Source of the DNA: Hydractinia symbiolongicarpus
Taxonomy: Eukaryota > Cnidaria > Hydrozoa > Anthoathecata > Hydractiniidae
Length of the DNA stretch: 64,000 bases
Direction: 5' to 3'
Assembly: GCF_029227915.1 (NCBI RefSeq)
Contig: NC_079882.1
Location: 3,844,001-3,908,000 of the forward strand
Shown: piece by piece, positions 48,448 through 61,600 of the stretch
Position numbering within the stretch: the stretch's first letter is position 1
Layout: each line of letters starts with the position of its first letter
Notes under the pieces: generated by a model
The model's input: only the letters and a program-made list of their open reading frames with translations
Databases searched by the model: none
Told to the model about the DNA's origin: nothing
Program-made: the position numbers and the translations under genes

Positions 48448-49659
48448 CATCGTTGTTCACAGCATAACATATGACACATGTGTATGTGGGAAAGTCGTGC
48501 TTTCAATCCATTTGTAATCAATCAGATACCAAAACACTCTTGATTTTTGTGACTAAGCTTATTTGCCTCTGTCAACTATAGTTTTGCCTGCTCAATTAAA
48601 AACACGATTTCAAGTTTCGTATTTCTCATTTATATCATTCTGAAATTGTTTAGATATAAAAGGATGTCTGGATGAAAAATGATGTTGAATTTATAGTACA
48701 GAGATTAAATTTCTATATCCATTCTTTTTGAATTTTTTTTAAACAAAGTTATTGCAAGATATTATCAGGTTAAGAATTTCAGATTTAATTATACTGCATA
48801 AATTATAATTTTAAATTTTGGGAACGGCAAACTTCAACTTTTTTGTCCTTAGAAATTTCAGTGCTGTTCAGGAATGTGCAAACTTTATCAATGTAAAGAT
48901 ATTATAAAACCAAACTAATTAACTTATAAACTATACCAAGATGGCAGTTGTTTCCTCGTTTCAGTCCTCTTAAATTTTGTAAGTAAACGTATGGGGAAAA
49001 ATAAAAGCTTAACTAGAAAATTTTATTGCAAACCAATGTGCAGACGGATTGTTCGCAAAGTTATATAAAAAAATGTCAGTTCAACATCATTTTTAATTTT
49101 ATGATTCTTTAAAATCAATGCAACACGATTATAGCAAAAATCTCATGAAAATTGATACGTAAATTACGGGAATTTTTCTGCAAGTTGAAGTTATCGCAAG
49201 CGCAGTAGCGCATATAACTGTACTTACATTTACTGCGATTGTCAATTTTAAAAAGAGCGTTTACGAATTTATTGTGTTTTAAACAGCCGATTTATTTCGG
49301 ATATTTTACCCTCTTATTTTTTCCCTCTCGAAAGTGCTCTGATAGGTAATCAATTTATTTGTTTAATCTAGCAATTCTTTGTCTTACGCCTTGATATTGA
49401 TCTAAACCTCGTTTTTTATAATTGTTGGTTAGTGTAATATGCATGTCAAAAAGTTGGTAACAGTTGATTTAAAAAACATACTGGCCGTGTTGTATGTATC
49501 CAATCTAAAAGTTGAAATATAATAATCATAATCATTTAAAACTTGTGAGTTCTGAAATTCATCATTATGTGTTTATGTAAATAGAAAATGCATCAGAAAT
49601 ATTTTACATTACTTGTGTTTTTATTCAGTTTGGTGCGAAGTAAAGTACGAGTATTTAGT
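48448..49659. other. 3' region of CEP95 and intergenic DNA
   Basis: AT-rich with no frame of note. Candidate polyadenylation signals are ATTAAA at 48595-48600 and AATAAA at 49000-49005. Neither can be confirmed from sequence alone. Confidence 0.4.
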
Positions 49660-50715
49660 TCACCATGTAGATCGGAAACTAAATGAATGTACACCGGTCT
49701 TGACGGGACACTAAATGAATGTAGACGACTGTAGACGAGTCACTAAATGAATTTTCACCGTGTAGATGAGAAACTAAATGAATGTACACCGGTGTTGACG
49801 AGACACTAAATGAATGCAGACGACTGTAGAGAAATCACTAAATAATGTACACCAGTGTAGACAACTCACTAAATGAATGTACACCAGTGTAGACAAGTCA
49901 CTAAATGAATGTACACCAGCGTAGACAAGTCACTAAATAAATGTACACCAGTGTAGACAAGTCACTAAATGAATGAAAACCAGTGTAAACAAGTCACTAA
50001 ATAAATGTACACCAGTCTAGACAAGTCACTAAATGAATGTACACCAGCGTAGACAAGTCACTAAGTAAATGTACACCAGCGTAGACAAGTCACTAAGTAA
50101 ATGTACACCAGCGTAGACAAGTCACTAAGTAAATGTACACCAGTGTAGACAAGTCACTAAATGAATGTACACCAGTGTAGACAAGTCACTAAATGAATGT
50201 ACACTAGTGTAGACAAGTCACTAAATAAATGTACACCAGTGTAGACAACTCACTAAATGAATGTACACCAGTGTAGACAAGTCACTAAATGAATGTACAC
50301 CAGCGTAGACAAGTCACTAAATAAATGTACACCAGTGTAGACAAGTCACTAAATGAATGTACACCAGTGTAGACAAGTCACTAAATGAATGTACACCAGT
50401 GTAGACAAGTCACTAAATGAATGTACACCAGTGTAGACAAGTCACTAAATGAATGTACACCAGTGTAGACAAGTCACTAAATGAATGTACACCAGTGTGG
50501 ACGAGACACTAAATGAATGTACACTGGTCTGGACGAGACACTAAATGAATGTACACCAGTGTGGACGAGACACTAAATGAATGTACACAGGTCTGGACGA
50601 GACACTAAATGAATGTACACCAGTGTGGACGAGACACTAAATGAATGTAGACGAATCACTGAATAAATGTTTACCATTATAGATGAGACACTAAATAAAT
50701 GTACAACGGTGTTTG
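49660..50715. repeat. 32-bp minisatellite, about 33 units
   Basis: The unit is about 32 bp and consists of GTACACCAGTGTAGACAAG followed by TCACTAAATGAAT. The central units (about 49850-50490) are almost uniform. The outer units differ, with GACGAGACAC in place of GACAAGTCAC and several length changes. One two-unit alternation (GTGTGGACGAG / GTCTGGACGAG) is visible near 50490-50640. Confidence 0.95.
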
Positions 50716-51050
50716 TCTAAACCACTCCTACCTTTCAGTACACTTAACATTTAGGTCTGAAATTTATATATACTAGATCATAAGCGAAACTCAAAAATAT
50801 TGAAAATATAACTGATAAATGTAAATATTTTTCTTAAACTTTTTAACACGTAATGTCGTCATCAGTGTCACTATCATTAGTTCTATTGTTCTCACTACGC
50901 TATCATCATTAAGAAATTCCATGCACTTACACATCTCTGTACATTGTAATAACTATCTCGCTTGCGAGGTTAGTATTGCTTTCCAACTCATAACTATCTA
51001 ACTAACTACGTCCGAAATTGGTGATTTCTACGTCATCACTGAGCTTTTTT
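50716..51050. other. Intergenic, no supported feature
   Basis: AT-rich sequence between the minisatellite and a tRNA-like repeat. Nothing recognised. Confidence 0.35.
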
Positions 51051-51069
51051 ATGCAATTTTTTTTTTTAG

Positions 51070-51150
51070 AAAAACTGTCTTCAGAGGGATACTAACCCAC
51101 GACCTCTGGGTTCACTTAATGACGTCTTAGCCAACTGCGCCTTTTATATT
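51070..51150 (-). repeat. tRNA-derived SINE head
   Basis: On the minus strand a perfect A box (TGGCTAAGACG) precedes a B-box-like GGTTAGTATCC at typical tRNA spacing, with a pairing that resembles a cloverleaf in the D and T arms. It is decayed (two B-box changes) and no tail is obvious. Confidence 0.5.
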
Positions 51151-51312
51151 AAACATTTGTAAAATCAATTCGACGGCTGGCGAGTTATGCGGCTCAACGG
51201 AAAATGGTTTCATTGTTGCAGTGGCAGTAATAATGTGAAATCGACGTTAATATGCGAGATTTACAGCGATTAGTATCAAAGTGCGTGTTCCAATTGCAAA
51301 CACTGAGCTCAC

Positions 51313-51889
51313 CAAATGCTAAAAGAGCAGAAAGTTCTTCAGTCGTTATTGCCACAATCCTTGCTTTAATTAATTCCCAACCATAATTTCCAATCGGTTG
51401 TAAGCTTGATTGTAAGGTGATAAATTGGCTATGAAAGATTTTCATTTTCAAAGCAGCTGCAACTGGTGGCAATATATAAATACTAGTTGTTAGCCCGTGG
51501 AAAAATCCACGGGTTCGCCCGTCGCAGCTAAACTACCATTTTGCGTGACAGACGGACGGACAGACATATACGGGCATTATAATATAGATCATACTGTAAT
51601 TTTGAAACAGATTCGTAACTTTGGAATGCTATCAATCTCATTTTAATTTTTTTTACCACTTTCCCTAGAAATAATGAGATAAAAACTTGCATACATAAAA
51701 ATGATCTTCATTTAATACAAACTCACCAAATTCTGACATTGCTTTAAGGATACTTTCATTTGCTTCGCACAATTGCTTCCACCAAAATGCTTTTGACTTT
51801 CTAGAGAACCTACAGTCTGATCGCAGCCAGTTAATGTGTAAAAACCAAGTAACGCGCATGCTCTTTTTGGTCCAATTGCCTCGTAACAT
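51313..51889 (-). CDS. Two phase-compatible exons of an unrecognised gene or gene remnant
   Basis: Minus-strand exon a (about 51889-51730) encodes a basic, Trp-rich stretch (residues include TWFLHINWLRSDC) and ends in GAATTTG|GTGAGT, phase 1. Exon b (about 51458-51313) starts after TTGCAG in the matching phase and ends in TTTG|GTGAGC. No start exon, stop exon or family is identified. A mini-Helitron (51483-51588) occupies the intron. This could be part of a larger gene whose other exons I cannot see, or a remnant. Confidence 0.3.
51483..51588 (-). mobile_element. Mini-Helitron-like element
   Basis: On the minus strand: TCTATATTATAATGCCCG start, GTCC/GTCTG microsatellite, shared core, perfect 3' hairpin CCCGTGG-ATTTTT-CCACGGG, then CTAG. 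Flanks are A and T. At 106 bp it is one of the shortest copies here. Confidence 0.88.
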
Positions 51890-52684
51890 TAACAGATTTC
51901 AATATCACGTATGTTTTCTCCACGGCCGCTTCGAAATTTATTGCACTGTAAGAGAAAAGGGTAATGGCGGATCAAATTAGAAAGGCTTCTGTATTAGGTG
52001 AAAAGACTACACATTCTGCAATCGGGGTTTTGTTTAGCAACATCATAACAATGAAGAACGAGAAGTGTATCTGCTTCCTTATGATCGTGCTCTCTCGCCG
52101 CAGCAGGAAAACCACCTATGTTTTTTTCACTGATATTTCACTGATATTTGACTTGATGTGTTGTAAAGTTAGAAAAACTCATACACACAATTCTTGTAAT
52201 CCGAACATCGAATATATTATCAATTTTTAATAAAATATACCCCCGGCGATTAATATTTTTATGTCATTCTTGCTTACAGTGAAACTTGATATAACAAATG
52301 AAAGTACATTCCCGTTGGATTTAGCCTAAAAGCTCTTACAAATCCTTTCTATATAACGAAATCTTGGTTTAGCGAATCAAATATTTTGTTCACCGAACTC
52401 TAAAAACCTCTTAAAAACGAACTCAAGGCACTAAATGTAAGAAAAACTTGACAACATTTCCAAGATGCTTTGTGCACCATTGGCATATGCTTGACAAACA
52501 AAACAGTGCAATGTAAACCAAATCAAAAAATTCGAATTATGGAAACATTACTTTAGGAGCAGAAAGTTTCGCAGGCGGAAAGTTCTAATTTTTTTACAAA
52601 AACTTGTTGTGGTCTTAGGACATAAACTTTCGCGGAAACCAAAATAAGTTTTTTAGGTGAAGAACTTTCGCTAGTTGTCATATA

Positions 52685-52815
52685 CTAGTCGTTAGCCCGT
52701 GGAAAATCACCGGGTTCGTCCGTCTTTTTTATACCGCATTGCGCAGCTAAACTACCATTTTGCTTGACAGACAGACAGACAGACAGACAGACGTATACAG
52801 GTATTATAATATAGA
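52685..52815 (-). mobile_element. Mini-Helitron-like element, T family
   Basis: On the minus strand it starts TCTATATTATAATACC, has a long GTCT microsatellite, and ends with a slightly changed hairpin and CTAG followed by T. Its 5' TC directly abuts the CTAG end of the neighbouring element with no base between. Confidence 0.8.
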
Positions 52816-52939
52816 CTAGCCGTTAACCCGTGGAAAAATCCACAGGGTCGCCCGTCCTTTATATATCGCATTTCGTGCTTCTGTAACAGGACGCGGTTTT
52901 CCTGGACAGACAGACAAAATACGGCTATTATTAAAGAGA
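52816..52939 (-). mobile_element. Mini-Helitron-like element, S family
   Basis: On the minus strand it starts TCTCTTTAATAATAGCC, flanked by A, and ends in a hairpin (CTGTGG/CCACGG, one mismatch) and CTAG, which is immediately followed by the T-family element. Head-to-tail S then T order, as also seen at 62751-63006. Confidence 0.8.
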
Positions 52940-53810
52940 TTGACAAAAAAAATTTTTTTCCTTTTTGAAACTAGAACAAAATAATAGTTACAAAAGCAAA
53001 ATGTTATTCCACCTCCCATTCAGAGTCAATGTCTTCGCCAGTTTCTCCATCGTTTCTTTGAATTTTACCCCCACACAGCAACTCAAACTCTTCAACAGTC
53101 ACACAGACTGCCAGTAAGTGACTGTTATTATCCTGTTGGGTGTTTTCTGGAATAATTTTTTCTTTTTTGCATTTTTCGAAGAAAAGACATTACTGCAAGT
53201 CTTGCGTTAAAAATTCTCTTTGTGTAAGGCAAAGACAAAACGAGCTGTGCAAGAATTTTTGTCAAAAGTCAAAAGAAGTGCACGTTTTCAAATGATATTT
53301 CGAATAATCAAGAAGGAGAAAGATAAACATTTCAGTTTTATCTCACAAGTGTTTTAACATGGTAAGCTACAAATTTGTTGCTGCTGTCAGAGGTTACCAT
53401 TACTATCGAAAATATTGGGAACCGAAAGAAAACGAGAAGCTTCTGGCTTCCATGAGCCTGATAATCCCCTTAATCGTTTTGCCATAAAAACAGTGACCGA
53501 AAATGTAGGGCATTTACCAAAGGAAAATTCATGAGTAATAAAATATCACGGTATTTCAAGGAGCTTCTAACTAACTTCGGATCATTATAGAGATTTTATA
53601 TGCTTCAACTAATTTTGATTGTCTTAAAATCTGTTTTTTGCAGTTAAAAAAAAATTTTTTTGAACTGAAAAAACTTTCGCGTTTTGTAAAAATTCTTTAA
53701 TTTCGTAGGAAAAACTTTTGCGTTTTTTCAATAAAATAAATTTTGAGGAATAAACTTTCGCGAAAAAACCTAAAAACGCGAAAAACGCGAAAGTTTCTGC
53801 TCCTAAAGTA

Positions 53811-55619
53811 GTAGAGCATGCAGTGAAACAAAAACCAAACCAAACTTTCAGATATCATCTTGTCATTAACATTTCAGTAGCCATATTTTCTTGTAGAAAA
53901 TGCTTTCGCAATGAAACAAGTGTTAGAACCGAAAAAACAAGTTGGCCTTATATAAAAGAGCTTGAAAAGTTGTCTATAAGCCTGCACACAAATTTTGCTT
54001 TGTTGATAAGAAAGCACTGAGAAAAAAAAAGAATTCAACTTTTTTGTGAACTTCGTGACGTTTTATGAATTGTTAGTTCTTCCAATATCTTTATTTTCTA
54101 AATACTTCAACGGTACAAAAAAGTTATCAAATAATGTTATTTGATAACTGTCAAATAATCAAATAAGTAATTCTGGTAGGCTTGCACGGTAGGTCCTTTT
54201 TCTGTGAATACAATCGAGAACGAATTTTTGTTTGCTACTACATGAAGTGTAGTTAGAAAACACAATCTTAAAAATGAGATTTAATTCTTTTTAATAATAA
54301 TAATACTTGGCCAGCTAGTCCTGTCGTGCCCGCACGTACATCAGATACTAAGAAGAGCTCTCGGGGCGTAATGGAGAACCACATTCAATTATGTGCGGCA
54401 AAGATGTGCAACAAATAGGCATGCAACAAACGGACATAATTTTTAAATTGTGGAGCAGAAAGTTTAACAACTGGCGAGGAAGATAGCCAAGTGTACCTAA
54501 ATGATTTCCCCTTTGATTCTTGTTTTTCTTAAAAAACTATCAATTAGGGGAAATAGCCAGTTTACTTCACGTAGACTTGCCGAGACATGGCATGTACAGA
54601 AAAGCCGAAGGTCGTAAAAGGCAAACAAGGCTTTATAACTGGTTATGAAAGCAATTTTATGAATAGTTTTTAGGCGTGTTTTAAATAGTGGGCAAACTTT
54701 GAGGTTTATTACACAATGTCCGACACAACAGCATTTCACTTCGCTAACTATGTTTTTGTAAAAACGAACGTTTTGGATCAGTTCGTATTGACTAGACACA
54801 TAATTGCAGTTGGCCCAACACAGCGGATCTAGCATTTTAGTTGGTTAACACAATTGATTGAGAAAACACCGGGTCAATATGCTTCATGCAAACCGTGAAA
54901 ACAAAAGCGTAAACACTTTCCTTTTTTCTTTTAACAAACAAGTGCATAATATACTGGTGCATACGTAGCAAATATATTTGATTTTCTGTTCGTCTGTTCG
55001 TTAATAGCCACGTAACTATTGGCTGAGTAACCATGTCAGAATAGCAATTAATTAAAGATACGTTTACCGTAAATGCTGTGACAAATATAAAATAGGCCTC
55101 GATTAGATAAAGAGGAGTATTTTGAACAATGACTTTGGTATACGTCGATAATAGGCATCGTTTTTTCACTACCTAAATTCAAATATATCAGAATCATGGC
55201 TGATCGTCAAGCGGTCACTTTTTAGGTACTACAAAGAAGCGTCATTGGGGAAGACAGGATTGCCAAAAAGCGTTTACATGGATTGCAGGTTTGTCAAAAA
55301 AGGTAATTTTAGCATTCAGGTTTTTTGCTAAAAGGTTTGAATTTGGGTAAGCTAAAAATTTTCTTAGCACATTCTTCAACGATTTTTAAACTGACAATTT
55401 GAGCTTTTTAAAGGCTATTAAAGAAAAAAATCATGTCTAGAATTTAGTTAAAAGGTTTAGCTATCCTTCTTGTAGTGTAGAAACTTAAATTGATATTGTC
55501 AATTTACACGTGCAAAATAATATGGAAAAAAAATGATAAATTGTTCTTGTTTTATATCCAGGTTCATTTTACTTTTTTCACTGCAGCTGTATTTGAACTT
55601 GATAATACTTTCTGAAGTT
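53811..55619. other. Intergenic, with two unassigned minus-strand frames
   Basis: Minus-strand frames 55169-54837 (110 codons) and 54835-54497 (112 codons) abut in different frames. Both are rich in aromatic and hydrophobic residues and could be a frameshifted membrane-protein remnant, but I cannot name a family. The rest shows nothing. Confidence 0.3.
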
Positions 55620-58600
55620 TTAATCTCCGAAAACGAAGACTTTTTTCCACCCTCCAGCTCCATCAGAGTAATGGACACCGCCCATTGAAACTAAATTAAA
55701 AAATAATAAATTTTGTCAACAAAAAATTCGCATCCTTTATATCATGTATTTATGAATACATAATTTAACCCTGCTATATTGTGACTTTTCTTAACTTTAA
55801 TTTGAAAATATTTAAACTTTTAAAAGCGCTGACATTAATGTCAAGATGTAAAATGTTGTATTTGCTATATAAGCATTTATTACATGTAACCTGGGAGTTA
55901 CAAAGGGGTTACTGTGATCTATTTTTTAAATTTTGAATTTTAATTCTTCACGTGATAAGTTAACAAACTTTCTTTATACCTCCAACGTTGGTAAAGGGAG
56001 TGCTGTGGACGGCGTGTGTCAAGCCACCCTGATCCAAACGATAGGCGGGTACTGCGGTGGGACTACCATGTGCAGCCAGATAATTACTTTCTTGCACGTT
56101 AAACACTCGGGTGAGGTCGGGTAAATTTAGTTGAAAGTAATTTCTTCCTCTGTTGCCTTTTCCATATAACATATTTTTGGCTGTATCAATGAACAGTACG
56201 TTTGTGATATAAGAACTCAATGCTAAAATATTAGAAAATGTACCGTTGTCATAAGATAATTTTCATAGTATCTACGCGTTTTGTGATCCTTAGACATAAA
56301 AATCATTTAATAAAAGCAAAGAGACTTATACCATGTACAAAATTGACTAGAATATATGGAATAAAAATAAAAATTTTCCAACGAGGATAATTATTTTTTA
56401 ATTTAGTTAACTTGATAGGTGATTTATTAAATACTACTTGTAACTCCATGGAAAAATATATAGACATTAACCTGTAGCTACTTGCATCTTTGACTTACAG
56501 ACAGACAGCGAACATTCTAAAATAGACTAACCGGGAGACAGGTCTTTGAAACCCCAGTGTAAGGAAATATGTAACCCGGAGTTAAACACCAGGTTGAGCG
56601 CTTCATAAGAGCCGTAAACTGTGCCGCACACCCAGGTGTTGTAAATCGAATGAAGCAATACAGTGCTTTGGGCGTAATAATTTTTTTAAAAAATAACTTT
56701 CCTACAAGCTGAAATAAACACAGTCGGTCGGTATATTTTAATTTTGCAAAATAAGTCCACGTAGAACTTTAAAGTGACACCAGGATGACACTAGGATGAT
56801 GTGCGGACAGTAAATATCCTGTCATTACCCGCCCAGCTAAAACAATTACTTAGGAATTCTCAGAAACTGCATTTAGCATAGAAAGATTATTTGAAAGTTT
56901 TGTGACAGAAAACTGTATTTGACTACTTTCACTTTTTAATAGGAGATTTAGCTAGATAGTCACAACCCTGGTTGTAATTGAGTAAAAATCACACTAATAA
57001 ATATAACAAAATATAAATTGGAATAGATAAAAATCTCTAGATAGCTATATGCTCCATCAAAAATCTATATTTGTAGCAAAATTGGTTTGTTTAAGATTTA
57101 TGTGGCTGAAAAACGTAACAATATATTTATCTTAACATGTAGGCTAGGCTAACAAAACAAATGTAATAAGGAATATAAACAAACAGAAAAAAAGGTCGAA
57201 AAGTAGTTTTGAAAAGAAGCAAGACATAAAGTAAATAATTATAACAAAACTCCTTACAAAACGAATAAGCTGCTTTGTTCCTATTTTGCCAAATTTCAGG
57301 CTGTTAAGTCTTTTGAAGAAACGTTAAGAAAATCAACAACGGAATCAAAAGAGCTTTAATATCTGATCGGTCATTTATTTCAAATTAGCGGGAGAAAAAC
57401 AAGTCTTGTCTTCCCAGTAGTTGTGAATCGTATATCGTGCGCGGTTAGCACGACGTTACAAAAAGACAACGAGTGTTATTAATATAGAGACGGAAACGAT
57501 AGAAGTGATATTCAATGAGTTAAGCTGTTGGAAACAAGAAATAAGAATATTACCTGTCCACGATTTCACCGCTCCTTCAACAACACTTGTGTAAAAGCAG
57601 TTGAACTTGTTTCCCCTGAATAAAAAATAAAGAACCAGTAAAACCTCACTTATAGGCTGTAATTTATATATTGTTTCTTGATAAAATTTTTAGAAAAGAA
57701 ATACTTTGATAAAAAACAGCTTTTTGTTTTTTTTATCAAAAACCATAAATATGGTAATCTTAACCTGGGTTATTTTCTGGGTTATTTTTTTCTTAAAATT
57801 ACTAAAATTTTACTCAACTTCCGTAAATCCCGCATACAAATTCAAGTCTATAATTTTTCACGTCTTTTAAATTTATAATACTGTCCGACTCATAACATGT
57901 GGCATGTAATTTTACAAATTTAATATCTTCTAAAGGATGATCTAGGTCATAGAAGTTAAGGAGGATTTCTATAGAGCACCATTATGCGCTGCACAAATAA
58001 ATCGCCCGGTCAATTTATTTGTGCATGCGCAAATAATTTTGTGATCCAGCGATAAAATAAAGCTCTAAACGATAGCCAATCAGATCACTTAAAAATAAAA
58101 TGATTGCATCAACCTTGCAGCATTTAAAAATAAATTGACATATGAACTCAAGCGACAAAATCGCCGTCCCAAATATATCCGTCACATTTTGCGCTTATGC
58201 GCAAAAATCTGCTCCATGGAAATCCACCTTTACTCTCCATCCTCGCAAATTCCAAATAACCTTGTGTAATAGCCAAACAAATTAGAAGGCCAATGTACAA
58301 GTAAATATATCCATGTTATTGCAAGAATATAGATAGCCTGTAAATAAACGGTAACTTTTTTTATAATTTTTTTTTAATTGTATTTTCGAAAAATAGATAC
58401 ATCTTTCAGCATTTTTTTGGCGGTAAAATAAAAAAAACCCTGCAAAATAAATGCACAACAGAACGTTCATTTTGATAAGAAAGCAAGACACACGTCGAAA
58501 GGCTGTTTTTGGTAAAAATAATGCACTAAATAGCGTAGGGCAAATATTTAATACCTCTGAAAAGATTTTAACTTCATTGCTGTTGCTTCGACTAGCTTTA

Positions 58601-61600
58601 TATGCAATAATAAGTATGTTTCTGCAGAATTTAAAAGAAAATAACTAGCTAGTCCAAAAAAACCTTAAAGTTCCTCTACCAGTAAACTTAATTTAAAAGC
58701 ATCGATATTGGATGAGGTACTTTTCTATTGTTTTTTGTTATATGTGTGTTTCAATATTATATTCAAGGTTTAAGATGCCCCATTGCTTACAAACTTTTTT
58801 CCCGCCATAGGCTCAATTTTCTTTATTTCTATCCTCACTTAAATCAAAAATCAGCTTGTTTTGAAGCCCCTCTAAAAAGATTAATTTTGTTCTCACGCTG
58901 GTGTTGAGTCTATAAACAGGTCTAACGAAAATGTTTGCTTCGTAGTCAGATATAAATGATAACAGGTCCTAGGATCCTGATGATCTTGTCTTATTCCTAT
59001 ACACTACTATTTTTATGACCACTTTTGTAAGCTATGTTTTCATAAAAAATACTATAGCGCCATAACATGTTTGTAAAGCTTTGAATTTTCAATCGTAGTC
59101 GCTGTTTTAAAAAATGAATCAGTGATTAGATGAGTTTAACAGAAACAGCCATGCACATAAACAAGATGATCTTATCCTTGCTAAAACTTACAAATCACCA
59201 GTTGGGTTGCACACCACAATGTATTGATAAGAATCAAAAGTGAATGATAAAACACTACGCAACTGCAACTCTTCTATGTTATCCCAAACTAAAAAATTGA
59301 AAATAGTTTGTGTAACTGTTCAAATCGTCAAAGATTTTTTTCACACTAAAGAAAAAAACTTGTTGAATCAATAAAAGCAATTTGCCAAACTAACGTTTAT
59401 TTAGCAAGAGAGTATTGGGTGTCATATGTTTTACCTGGCAGCAGTTTGTATTGTATATCCGTTTTGTTCTGGCAAAGAGACGTATCATTGCCACGGTATT
59501 CGATTCCAGAGGAAGCTGTGCCAACACTATTCATAACCTGCTGCGATACCTTGTAGTTAAACGATGATAGTTCCATGATCTTCGAACACTTGAAAACAAC
59601 GTTATGTTTTAAGTCCGCCATCTTTACTTCTTCTTTATTGATTCTCAAGTATTTCCCGCTAGCCACCTCTTTAACAGATGACTCCCAATCTCTTCGAAAA
59701 ACGTTAAAGCAATTTCCACTCAGAAACCGTAGTTTCTCGTCATCAGCATGATATCTTCCGCACACGCCATTTTTAACGTCTTTCAATCGAAATCTTTTAA
59801 ATCCTGGAATATTGGAATATAAATTTATTTTAATGTATAGCTGAGATTATTTATTTATTTATTTATTTCTGTTGGGTCTAATATGAACTGTTTAAAATAT
59901 GACACAAAATCTAAAGCTGCAATTCTCAAATAAGTGACAAAGTGTCAATAACTGCTTCCTGTGTATCCTTAGTGTATTTTGTCATACGCAATAGCGAAGT
60001 GACTTATGAATTAGTGTCTGTACGTACGCACGTACGTCACAGCTTTTTTGGATCAGCTCTTTAGTCAATCATTATAAATAAATGCTAGAAAGTGTAACCT
60101 TGCAACCTTATTTAAATACTTTTCATTAGCTTTTTTTATATTTTGCACTAAGTTACAGGGCACTTTTCAATCATTTAAAGAATCATAATGGCGTAAATAT
60201 GGTTTTCCTATTTGTCTAAAAATTTCATTGTTTATACCCATGTTCGATATTCGCATGAGAAACTTCTATATCAAAAAAATTGAGAAAAATAAGGTGCCGT
60301 AAAACAATTTAAACAGAAAAAACTTTTCTTCTCAATTTTAACGTTTTTGTTTAAAAGAACGCAAGTTTATCGCATTTCTAGCTGTACAACATTGTTAGAC
60401 AGGGAGAATGTGCGAAAATCCTAAGAAAAATTTAATATCAATTTTCTGGCCTTTCAACAAAAAACATAAGTGCTTGTGATGGTGACATCATAAGCTCATC
60501 TCATTGCGTACGTTGTTTACCAGATAAATTTTCTTGTCTTCCATATTAAAAAATGTTTGTTTACCTAAGAGAGCTATAACTTTTGGATAATATTTCGTTT
60601 GTTAAAGATCGCGCAGAAATCAAGAAAACTAAAAATCGTAGAGACGTATGCTACTCGGAGATATCTAGCGAAAATCGTAAAGTGGAAATGACTGTTAATA
60701 TTTTAGCATATGAACATTTGACAATATTTGAAATAGGTCTAATATGGATGACTTTATTACCGAGTTGGGGCCTTCTTTTGAACAAAAATGGATGGGAATC
60801 TTTTCTAACTTTCATAAGCGATAAACTATCAGTACAATTGTCGTACGAGCAGTATTTTATTTCAGTAAATACCATGAATGGTACCGGCTCATTTATGAGA
60901 TGTGTAGCGACGAATTCGTCATCTTCGCGCAATTTAAAATCAAGACCCACTGACATGGTGCGTATAGCTGCATCAACATATGGTATCTAAATTTAACGAA
61001 ACAATTTACTAGATGCTATGTTTTGTAACCCGAAAAAAACGCTAATGTGGTTTTAAAACATAAGATATTGTGCAGATTTGTAACTTTAATCTTGGTTCAT
61101 AGCTACTGAAAGAATTGGTGTGCTGCTATACGTTGTTGGAGATAATTAATTATTAACAATTTGAAGTTTCACAAGTGGTGTACAACAATAGGATGAATGC
61201 GTAAGCAGTGGAGAAAACAAAGGAAAATGACGTAAAACGAGCAGGGGAGAGTTGCAGAGCGGATTTTTAAACGAATTTGATTGGTTAAAATAAAAAATGT
61301 TGCAAAAATTCTCCTCAAAGTGCGGGGACACGAGTGATTTTTCCTGATCCTTATTTGCAACAAGAAAATTTTGTTGCAGCAACAACAAAAAAATTCAAAT
61401 TAATTTGAAATTTTTTATCATGCTTTTTGAGCGAAAAACGTTGCAGATTAAGGATATTTGTTTTGTTGCAATCGCATGGAAATTGTTGCCGTGTCCCTGT
61501 AGCTTAAAAGAGTTGTAAAGAGAAACAGGAAGAAATTTTGAAGAGATTTTATGAGAAAAACCAATAAAAAATATATATTACGTAATTTGTCACCTATTAT

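Larger units (their letters stand above)
52551..53808. mobile_element. Terminal-inverted-repeat DNA transposon, non-autonomous, with TA target duplication
   Basis: The left end CTTTAGGAGCAGAAAGTTTC and the right end GAAAGTTTCTGCTCCTAAAG are inverted copies, with one position (AAAG versus AAAC) differing. TA flanks both ends (52549-52550 and 53809-53810), as in Tc1/mariner-like elements. Subterminal TTTCGCG motifs are repeated on both sides. No transposase frame is present. Two mini-Helitrons (52685-52939) are nested inside, so they inserted later. A partial end (GGAGCAGAAAGTTTA) lies near 54451. Confidence 0.8.

Noticed and set aside
60583-60990. Plus-strand frame of 135 codons
   Set aside because: It is the antisense shadow of exon 3 of the minus-strand gene, which has correct splice sites and phase.
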